DNA from: an uncultured Collinsella sp.
GTDB lineage: Bacteria; Actinomycetota; Coriobacteriia; Coriobacteriales; Coriobacteriaceae
DNA: 8,149 nucleotides
Direction: 5' to 3'
Assembly (NCBI GenBank): GCA_958407555.1
Contig: CATYJC010000080.1
Location: forward strand, 1 to 8,149
Position 1 is the first letter of the stretch, and each line of letters begins with the position of its first letter. The notes under the pieces were generated by a model, which saw only the letters and a program-made list of their open reading frames with translations, was not told the DNA's origin and made no database searches. This document shows positions 1 to 6,200 of the stretch, one piece after another. A program made the position numbers and the translations under genes.

Positions 1-246
1 CTGCGTTCCATCATCGACAAGATGGGCAGCCGCGACTTCAGCCGCATCCGCACCGGCATCGGCAACCCTCCCGGCAAGATGGCCGTCGCCGACTACGTGC
101 TCAAGCAGCTGCGCGCCCGCGAGGCCGAGGATTTCCAGGACACCTGCGCCCGCGCCGCCGACGCCGCCGGCTTGGCGATCGTGCACGGCGTGGTCTATGC
201 CCGCGACCATGTCAACGGCGCCGCCTCCGCCAACGGCAAGCACTAA
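1..246 (+). CDS. pth: Peptidyl-tRNA hydrolase, C-terminal part (5' end outside window)
   Basis: The reading frame is open from base 1 and ends at TAA (244-246), giving about 81 residues of a protein that is usually near 190 aa. Pth cleaves the ester bond of peptidyl-tRNAs that fall off ribosomes, recycling tRNA in the cytoplasm. Visible family features are LRSIIDKMGSRDFSRIRTGI, matching the Pth segment G-L-(R/K)-S-I followed by F-x-R-(I/L)-R-x-G-I-G, then NPPGKMAVADYVL, matching the conserved P-x-G-x-(V/M)-x-x-Y-V-L turn, and a terminal helix. The catalytic Asn/His/Asp region lies upstream of the window, so activity cannot be judged here. The stop codon sits inside the left arm of the hairpin at 245-285, so the 3' end of the mRNA would fold immediately after the stop. 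Confidence 0.88.
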   Translation: MRSIIDKMGSRDFSRIRTGIGNPPGKMAVADYVLKQLRAREAEDFQDTCARAADAAGLAIVHGVVYARDHVNGAASANGKH

Positions 247-285
247 AACCTACCATTTAGGGACAGGTTTATTTTGGCAGGTTTT
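245..285 (+). repeat. REP-like hairpin with GGGACAGG loop, copy A
   Basis: AAAACCTACCA (245-255) pairs with TGGCAGGTTTT (275-285) with one mismatch, leaving a 19-nt loop that carries GGGACAGG (260-267). The same design occurs inverted at 410-450 (nearly identical sequence) and in diverged form at 2926-2970. Palindromic, intergenic and multi-copy sequence is what REP-type elements mobilised by RAYT (TnpA_REP) transposases look like. That identity is inferred, since no transposase is in the window. The left arm overlaps the pth stop codon by two bases. Confidence 0.7.
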
Positions 286-352
286 GTCTGCGGAAACGCC
301 ACAGTGGCCGCGTCGCAATAAACCCAGTGCCACCATGCATGCGTAACGCCCC

Positions 353-394
353 AAAGGGGGCCGACCTCAACGAAGCGCGAGGCCGGCCCCCTTT
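353..394 (+). terminator. Intrinsic terminator after pth
   Basis: AAAGGGGGCCGACCTC (353-368) pairs with GAGGCCGGCCCCCTTT (379-394). This is a 16-bp stem with one A-C mismatch and a 10-nt loop, very GC-rich in its centre. The downstream T content is modest (CTTT, then GTTTTG at 398-403), so it is read as a plus-strand terminator for the pth transcript. It lies between the two inverted REP-like hairpins. The rest of the 286-409 stretch shows no gene. Confidence 0.72.
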
Positions 395-409
395 GCCGTT
401 TTGCCTGAT

Positions 410-450
410 AAAACCTGCCAAAATAAACCTGTCCCTTTTTGGTAGGTCAC
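410..450 (-). repeat. REP-like hairpin with GGGACAGG loop, copy B (inverted relative to A)
   Basis: ACCTGCCA (413-420) pairs with TGGTAGGT (440-447) with one G-T wobble, and the loop carries CCTGTCCC (428-435), the complement of GGGACAGG. On the minus strand, bases 450-410 match copy A (245-285) almost base for base. The two copies therefore form a long imperfect inverted repeat about 40 bp long, separated by 124 bp that contains the terminator hairpin. Confidence 0.7.
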
Positions 451-496
451 TTTTCCCGCCTGCCAAAGATACACGTAAGCGACATGTCCATGAGGG

Positions 497-502
497 TATA
501 AT
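497..502 (+). promoter_or_regulatory. Candidate -10 box for nfnAB
   Basis: A perfect TATAAT stands out in a GC-rich region, 105 bases upstream of the nfnA ATG, with nothing else between except leader structure. No convincing TTGACA-like -35 element is seen 16-18 bp upstream (473-480 reads ACGTAAGC), and there is no TGn extension. The site may need an activator or be only moderately active. A start point near 508-511 is expected from usual spacing. Confidence 0.55.
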
Positions 503-506
503 TTGC

Positions 507-579
507 ACCGTATGTCTGCACAACGCCTGTGCGCGTACGGTTTTATTCGGGCTACCGTCCATTTCCGTGGAGGCACGGT
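507..579 (+). promoter_or_regulatory. Structured nfnAB leader with alternative hairpins
   Basis: Four short segments alternate as complements: ACCGT (507-511), ACGGT (537-541), ACCGT (554-558) and ACGGT (575-579). Segments 1 and 2 form a stem extended to ACCGTA/TACGGT plus an inner GCACA (518-522)/TGTGC (528-532) helix, followed by TTTATT. Segments 3 and 4 form a second stem with an inner CCA/TGG. Segments 2 and 3 could pair instead. This resembles a 1:2, 2:3, 3:4 attenuator layout, but the shared pairings are only 5 bp and segment 1 lies at or just before the predicted start point. No known riboswitch is recognised. Confidence 0.3.
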
Positions 580-607
580 TCGGTCGCCCTAACAAGAGAG
601 GGGTTCT

Positions 608-1447
608 ATGTATAAGATCCTGGAGAAGACGCAGTTCTCGGAGAAGGTGTTCAAGTTCCGCATCGAGGCGCCCGCAATCGCCAAGCATGCGCACGCTGGA
701 CAGTTCCTCATGGTTCGCGCCAACGAGACGGGCGAGCGCGTCCCGTTTACCCTGGCCGGCTGGAACGGTGACGAGGGCTGGGTCGAGTTCATCTTCATGG
801 TGATCGGCAAGACCACCGAGATGCTTTCCACCTACGAGGCCGGCGAGTCGCTGCGCGACGTCGTGGGCCCGCTGGGCGTTCCCACCGAGATGGCTGATGG
901 CCCCTGCGCCGTCATTGGCGGCGGCGTCGGCCTGGCAATTGCCTTCCCGGTCGCCAAGCACCTGGTCGAGACCGGTCATGAGGTCCACGCCATCATGGGC
1001 GCCCGCACCAAGGACCTCCTGCTCATGGAGGACCAGTTCCGCGAGCTCCTCGACGAGGACCACATCCACATCACCACTGACGACGGCTCCTACGGCGAGC
1101 AGGGCGTTGTCACCGCTCCGCTGGAGCGCCTGCTGCAGGACAAGGCCGTGAGCCAGGTCTTCTGCGTCGGTCCCGTTCCGATGATGAAGTTCTCGACCCT
1201 CACCGCCCAGAAGTACGACACCCCCATCACCGCGTCGCTCAACCCCATCATGGTTGACGGCACCGGTATGTGCGGCTGCTGCCGCGTCGAGGTGGGCGGC
1301 GTGACCAAGTTCGCTTGCGTCGACGGCCCCGACTTCGATGCCACCCTGGTCGACTGGGATGACCTTCGTGCCCGCCAGGCCGCTTACCGTTCCGAAGAGG
1401 GCGAGTCCCTCAAGGCCTATGAGGAAAAGAGCTGCGCATGCCACTAG
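608..1447 (+). CDS. nfnA: NfnA-type small subunit (FAD, NAD-binding, [2Fe-2S]) of NADH-dependent reduced ferredoxin:NADP+ oxidoreductase
   Basis: This 279-aa protein belongs to the sulfide dehydrogenase / dihydroorotate dehydrogenase electron-transfer (PyrK-like) flavoprotein family, and its length is normal for NfnA. GQFLMVR (31-37) and RVPFTLAGW (44-52) form the FAD-binding barrel. AVIGGGVGLAIAFPVA (101-116) is the glycine-rich nicotinamide-binding turn, and FCVGPVPMM (185-193) belongs to the same domain. MVDGTGMCGCCRVEVGG, with C222, C225 and C237 and with D217 as a candidate non-cysteine ligand, is the [2Fe-2S] site. C224 is an additional cysteine, and the tail ends CACH. The start is set by AGAGAGGGG about 5 bases upstream of ATG. 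In characterised Nfn enzymes this subunit handles NADH and ferredoxin and partners the large subunit encoded next. The 10-bp overlap with nfnB indicates translational coupling. The annotation as Nfn rather than sulfide dehydrogenase rests on family and partner, not on assayed activity. Confidence 0.88.
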   Translation: MYKILEKTQFSEKVFKFRIEAPAIAKHAHAGQFLMVRANETGERVPFTLAGWNGDEGWVEFIFMVIGKTTEMLSTYEAGESLRDVVGPLGVPTEMADGPCAVIGGGVGLAIAFPVAKHLVETGHEVHAIMGARTKDLLLMEDQFRELLDEDHIHITTDDGSYGEQGVVTAPLERLLQDKAVSQVFCVGPVPMMKFSTLTAQKYDTPITASLNPIMVDGTGMCGCCRVEVGGVTKFACVDGPDFDATLVDWDDLRARQAAYRSEEGESLKAYEEKSCACH

Positions 1448-2847
1448 TTAACGGTCGTTTCGTTGCCGATATGAAGTCGCCCCGCACCCCCGATAACGAG
1501 GAGCCGGCTGCCGAGCGCGCCTGCGACTTCCGCCCCGTCGACAAGGGCTTCACCGAGGAGATGGCGCTGGCCGAGGCCGAGCGCTGCCTCAACTGCAAGA
1601 AGCCGTTCTGTGTTGAGGGCTGCCCCGTCAACATCAACATTCCCCGTTTTATCGAGCAGATCCGCGCGAAGGACTTCGGCGACGCCCTCGATACCATCCG
1701 CGAGGACTCCATGCTTCCCGCTATCTGCGGCCGCGTCTGCCCGCAGGAGAACCAGTGCGAGGGCAAGTGCATCCGTGGTAAGAAGTCCGAGCCCGTGGCC
1801 ATCGGCCAGCTCGAGCGCTTCCTGGGTGATCGCCCCGAGCTCGCCTCCACGCCCAAGATGGCCCCCAAGAACGGCAAGAAGGTCGCCGTCGTCGGCTCCG
1901 GCCCGTCCGGCATCACCTGCGCCGGCGAACTCGCCCGTAACGGCTTTGACGTCACCGTCTTCGAGGCATTCTTCACCGGCGGCGGCGTGCTGGTCTACGG
2001 CATCCCCGAGTTCCGTCTGCCCAAGGCAGTCGTCAAGCGCGAGATTGACGGCCTGGAGGACATGGGCGTCAAGTTTGAGTACAACTCCGTCGTGGGCAAC
2101 ATGGCCACGGCCGAGGAGCTGTTCGAGCAGGGCTTCGACGCCATCTACGTGGCGACTGGCGCCGGCCTGCCCAAGTTCCTCAACGTCCCCGGCGAGAACC
2201 TGCCCAACGTCTTCTTCGCGAACGAGTACCTCACCCGCGTGAACCTGATGAAGGCCAACAAGTTCCCCGAGTACGACACCCCCACCAAGCACGGCAAGAA
2301 CGTCGTCGTCTTTGGTGGCGGCAACGTGGCTATGGACGCCGTCCGTACCGCTAAGCGCCTGGGCGCCGAGCACGCCATCATCGCCTACCGTCGTACCGAG
2401 GACGAGATGCCCTGCCGTCGCGCCGAGCTGCACCACGCTAAGGCCGAGGGCGTCGAGGTTCTGCCGCTCGTCTCCCCGCTCGAGTTTGTCGCCGGCGAGG
2501 ACGGCTCCGTGTGTGCCGTCAAGGTCCAGAAGATGGAGCTCGGCGAGCCCGACGAGTCCGGCCGTCGTCGTCCGGTGCCCATCGAGGGCGCCATCGAGGA
2601 GATCCCCTGCGACGTCGCGATCTCGGCTATCGGCACCAACGCCAACCCCTTCGCAAAGAAGATCGGCGGCAAGATGGAGCTCAATAAGTGGGGCTACATC
2701 GTTGCCGACGAGGAGACCGGCCAGACCACCGATCCCCGCATCTGGGCCGGCGGCGACATCGTCACCGGTGCCGCTACGGTCATTCTGGCGATGGGCGCCG
2801 GCAAGAAGGCCGCCGCTTCGATCACCAAGAGCCTGCTGGGCGAGTAA
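1438..2847 (+). CDS. nfnB: NfnB-type large subunit (GltD-like FAD/NADPH, two [4Fe-4S]) of NADH-dependent reduced ferredoxin:NADP+ oxidoreductase
   Basis: This 469-aa protein has the usual length for the glutamate-synthase-small-subunit-like family, often labelled NADPH-dependent glutamate synthase or gltA. Two N-terminal cysteine clusters bind [4Fe-4S]: C50, C53, C58, C62 and C97, C101, C107, C111. VAVVGSGPSGITCAGELA (149-166) is the FAD dinucleotide fold, VVVFGGGNVAMDAVRTA (289-305) followed by YRRT (317-320) is the NADP(H) site, and AGGDIVTGAATVILAMGAG (437-455) closes the FAD pocket. No glutamate-synthase large subunit is adjacent and an NfnA homologue is, so the Nfn assignment is preferred over GltD. 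The complex would balance NADH, NADPH and ferredoxin by flavin-based bifurcation, a role known from Thermotoga and Clostridium. The ATG overlaps the nfnA stop by 10 bp. An AGGA lies 12 bases upstream, rather far, so coupling with nfnA translation is likely. ATG at 1471 is an alternative start. A terminator follows 28 bases after the stop. Confidence 0.9.
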   Translation: MPLVNGRFVADMKSPRTPDNEEPAAERACDFRPVDKGFTEEMALAEAERCLNCKKPFCVEGCPVNINIPRFIEQIRAKDFGDALDTIREDSMLPAICGRVCPQENQCEGKCIRGKKSEPVAIGQLERFLGDRPELASTPKMAPKNGKKVAVVGSGPSGITCAGELARNGFDVTVFEAFFTGGGVLVYGIPEFRLPKAVVKREIDGLEDMGVKFEYNSVVGNMATAEELFEQGFDAIYVATGAGLPKFLNVPGENLPNVFFANEYLTRVNLMKANKFPEYDTPTKHGKNVVVFGGGNVAMDAVRTAKRLGAEHAIIAYRRTEDEMPCRRAELHHAKAEGVEVLPLVSPLEFVAGEDGSVCAVKVQKMELGEPDESGRRRPVPIEGAIEEIPCDVAISAIGTNANPFAKKIGGKMELNKWGYIVADEETGQTTDPRIWAGGDIVTGAATVILAMGAGKKAAASITKSLLGE

Positions 2848-2875
2848 TCACCCGCAGCGCTAGCCATCAAACGGC

Positions 2876-2913
2876 AAAGTCCCCGTCGAGCACACGCCCG
2901 GCGGGGACTTTTT
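2876..2913 (+). terminator. Intrinsic terminator of nfnAB
   Basis: AAAGTCCCCG (2876-2885) pairs perfectly with CGGGGACTTT (2902-2911), with a 16-nt loop, and the stem runs into TTTTT (2909-2913). It is placed 28 bases after the nfnB stop. The A-tract in front of the stem means it could also act on the minus strand. Confidence 0.88.
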
Positions 2914-2925
2914 CTATGCCGGTCG

Positions 2926-2970
2926 CCCAAACCACCACGATGGGGACAGGCACCTTTATGGTGGTTTGGG
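2926..2970 (+). repeat. REP-like hairpin with GGGACAGG loop, copy C
   Basis: CCCAAACCACCA (2926-2937) pairs perfectly with TGGTGGTTTGGG (2959-2970). The 21-nt loop carries GGGACAGG (2943-2950) followed by CACCTTTA. Arms and loop follow the plan of copies A and B (AAACC-n-CCA, GGGACAGG, TGG-n-GGTTT), but the stem bases differ in a compensated way, so the fold rather than the exact sequence is conserved. It sits between the nfnAB terminator and the alternating array. Confidence 0.65.
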
Positions 2971-3000
2971 GCCTGGTCGGCAAACCAATTCCAGCGTTTG

Positions 3001-3216
3001 TCTCAATCTGTAACAGTTAGGCCCTGTTGAGCATCGTAACTGTTACAGATCAAGATATTGTGCGAACATCCGCCTGTTCATCTCAATCTGTAACAGTTAG
3101 AGACCAAATTCCCCGCTACGTGTTACAGATCGAGACGTTAGGTTGACGCCCGGATAGTTCATCTCAATCTGTAACATCTAGAGCCGTTTTGGGCAGCTTG
3201 GTGTTACAGATTGAGA
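3001..3216. repeat. Array of six 15-bp repeats in alternating orientation at 40-bp pitch
   Basis: Consensus TCTCAATCTGTAACA. Forward copies lie at 3001-3015, 3081-3095 and 3162-3176, all identical. Reverse-complement copies lie at 3041-3055 (two changes), 3121-3135 (one change) and 3202-3216 (perfect). Starts are spaced 40, 40, 40, 41 and 40 bp. All six keep ATCTGTAACA. The spacers are 25 or 26 bp and unrelated apart from short edge similarities: GTTCA precedes forward copies 2 and 3, and GTTAG follows forward copies 1 and 2. Each forward/reverse pair spans exactly 55 bp and can form a 15-bp hairpin (up to 17 of 19 bp in the first), but hairpins alone do not require the equal spacing between units. 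Each repeat contains TGTAACA, itself nearly palindromic as in many repressor sites. The repeats are AT-rich against GC-rich surroundings. No CRISPR feature fits: the repeats are short, inverted alternately, and have no cas genes nearby. The function is unknown. Confidence 0.9.
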
Positions 3217-3253
3217 TTTTGCTGAGGCCGAGGATGGGCGCTGTCGCCAAAAC

Positions 3254-6200
3254 CTAGCGCTTGCGGCGCTTGGTCGCGGCGATGCCGGCGGCGGCTACGG
3301 TTGTGCCGGCGATGCCCAGGGCGGCGACCGTCATCGCGGTGAAGTCACCCGTGCTGGCGAGCTCCGTGCCGCCGGACTTCTTGCCGTTCTCGCCCTTACC
3401 CTTGGACTTGTTCGTCGTCACCGTGGTCGTCGTCGAAGTCGAACCGCCCGCAGGTACCCCGGTGCCGCCAGAGCCATCCGCACCGCCGCCCTGCTCGCCG
3501 CCGTCAGGCGTCGGCTCGGGCTCTGGCTTCAGACCGGGATCGGGCGTCGGCTCAGGCACCGCCTCATCGGTCACCGTAATCGTAATGTTCAGACGCTCGG
3601 AATACTCGCTGTATGACATGCCAGGGCGCTGTGCCGCAATGCGCACATACATGTTGCTATCGAGCGCAATAGGCTCGGTGTACTTTACGCGGCCTTCGTC
3701 ACGGCAGGGGCAGGTGTCGTTGGTGGTGTACCAAATCGTCGTGCCATCCTCGGCCGAAAGCTCCAGCTTCGTGCCCTTGGGCACCGTAATGTAGTTCTCC
3801 TTGGGCGACCATGCACCAAACGTCGTCGCACCAATCGTCGCCACCGGTCGCGCCGGTCGCACTGCCTCGGCAGACACGCGAACGTCGACCTGCTTGGACA
3901 GCGCCGTGCCGTCCACCGCCGCCGTCAACGTCGTCAAACCGGGCAGAGCACCATGCAGCACAAACGTCGCCGCGCCGTCCTCGCCCGTCACGGCCTGGGT
4001 GGCATCGACAGAGCAGATAGCCGAGGACTCCAGCCCAACACTAACCTTTGCGCCCGCAAACGGCTTGCCCGCCTTATCGGTCACGTGCGCCACCAGCTCA
4101 AAGTCACCGCCCTCAAGCATGGTCACGGCCTGCTCCACGTTGAGCTTGAGCTTGTCGGCACGAACGCCCACGACAAGCTCGCCACTTGCCCAGCGCGTCA
4201 TGGCCGTGCCGGCGTAGTTGCGAGCACCGTCGAGCTCAAACGCCACCGTCGAGCCCGCCTCACACGCATCGGCATAGCGAATACGCAGCACGCGCGACAG
4301 CGGCTTGCCATTGGGATCGTCCTGTTTGTCGAGCCACGTATACGTCACGTCGCCCAAGCCCTGCGCGCACAATGCGACCAGGGCATCGTCGCTCGCATCC
4401 ATATACTGCGCAAACTCAACCTCGACGCAATCGGTATAGGCATGGGCCGAAACCACCTCGGGCGCCGCCGTCGACACCAAGCCAATGTTCACCTCAGTCT
4501 GAATCGGCGGCACGCGCAGCCAAGCCGAACGCGCCTCCTCATACCCGTCCTTGGTCACGCGCACCTGATACCAGCCGGTCGGCGTATTCCAGTTGTACGC
4601 ACCGTCCGCACCCGTTGCAAGCGGATTGTCCTGCTCATACTCCTCGGCATCCCAACGCACTGCATTGGTACCGGCCGCATCGTCGGCGCTCCACAGCTCA
4701 ACCGTCGCGCCTTCAACCGTATTGGACAGTAGGCCCTCGTACACCACGCCCGCAGGGTCGGGTGCAGCCTTGGCGGCCACATTGCGATAACGCGCCTCAA
4801 AAATCGACTGCATCTTCTCGTCCGAGATCAAGCCGTCCTTGTTGGCCTTGTAGACCTCGGCATCGGTCAGCTCCCCCCAGTTGACCGTAATGCGATTCTG
4901 GCATGCGCGCTCCACCTGCTCGCAGGCAACATCGTAGGCGCATTCGGCATTGGTCAGCTTAATCGCGCGCTCCGAACCTACGCTGGTCGAAGCCGCGTCA
5001 TAGGCAGCACCCACCACGGTACCCGCCGAACCGGCCGTCAGCACGCCGGCGATTGTCATAATGGAGCCCACCGCCACATCGGTGCTGTCGTGGCAGAGCT
5101 GGCGATACAGCAGATCCTCAAACGCACGCGCCTTCTCCATGGCGTCGCGCAGCGCGTAAATGCACTTCCAGTCGTCCTCGGTCTTCTCGGGCTTGGCAAG
5201 TAAGCGCGTATGCTGAAGCTCATAGCCCTCGCGCTCGCCCTTCACCTTCTGCATACGGACGTTCACGTTCTCCCAGTTCTTGCTGGCATCGTTCACGCCG
5301 TAAATGCCGGTAAAGATGCCGATGCCCTGGGTCGCCGCGGGAAACGCCTGGCCGGCCGCCTTCCACGCGTCGGTCTTAAAGACCTGGCCGAACATCTCGC
5401 ACTCGATCTTATAGCTCTTGAGCGAACGGATCGTGCGGATGAGCTTCATATGGGCGCTCACGTCGCCGTTGCGCTTCCAGGCCATGAGCCATCCGCGCAC
5501 CTTGGAGTTGTTGAGGCTATGGACCACATTCCAGTTGTCGTACAGGTCGTCCAGAATGTCGCACTGCATGGCGATCGAGTTAAACAGAAGCGCCTGGTTC
5601 TTGTTGTTATTGGAGTTCTCGATAAACTCCGACTCGATATAGGCCGTCTGCTCGCCATCGGGCGCGGCGACCTTAAAGCCCTTGACGGTATCGTCGTCAG
5701 CCGCCTTGTAGCTCAGTGAGCTGCCGAGCGCCTGGCCCAAATCGTTAAACCCGCTCGTCGACTGGCCGTTGTACTCGCTGGCCTTAATGCCCGCACACTT
5801 GTTGAGCGCCGCAGCGGTTGCGTCATTCCAGCTTCCATATTGGTTGAGCTGGCCGATACCCATCGACTGGCCCACCAGATCCTCGGCCTGCTGGGCAATA
5901 AACTCCGCTCGCGATGCATGGTCGACGAGCTCCTTGATGGCGGCCGCATCCGCAGCGTTCGCGCCCTGGGCCGCCGCGAGTTCCTGATACCAATCCTCGC
6001 TGGTGCCGTAAGCATCCTCAAAGATCATCTTGTCTACATTGACGCCGTAGCTATCGCCCTGCTGGGTCAGCAGCGCCGCCGACCCGCCGACCGCGGCCTT
6101 GAGCTCAGCCGCAAACTGCGCGGCCTCGTCGTTGCCAGCACCATCACCCTCGCCGTCGCTGGCGACAGGGGCGCGACGAGCCTTACGGGCAGCTCCACCT

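Noticed and set aside
327..803. 158-codon plus-strand open frame spanning terminator, promoter and the start of nfnA
   Set aside because: It crosses a terminator hairpin, a repeat and the -10 box and then overlaps nfnA in another frame. It has no ribosome site and no domain.
269..1444. Long minus-strand open frame opposite nfnA and the upstream gap
   Set aside because: nfnA has clear motifs on the plus strand. The antisense translation is low-complexity Ala/Gly/Leu/Val with no family features and runs through the REP-like repeat and terminator.
1444..2436. 330-codon minus-strand open frame opposite nfnB
   Set aside because: It is a codon-bias shadow of nfnB, and the composition is typical of an antisense frame of a GC-rich gene.
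3001..3216. CRISPR array
   Set aside because: The spacing is regular and the spacers unique, but the repeats are only 15 bp, alternate in orientation, have spacers of 25 bp, and no cas gene or AT-rich leader is present. It is kept as a separate unexplained array.
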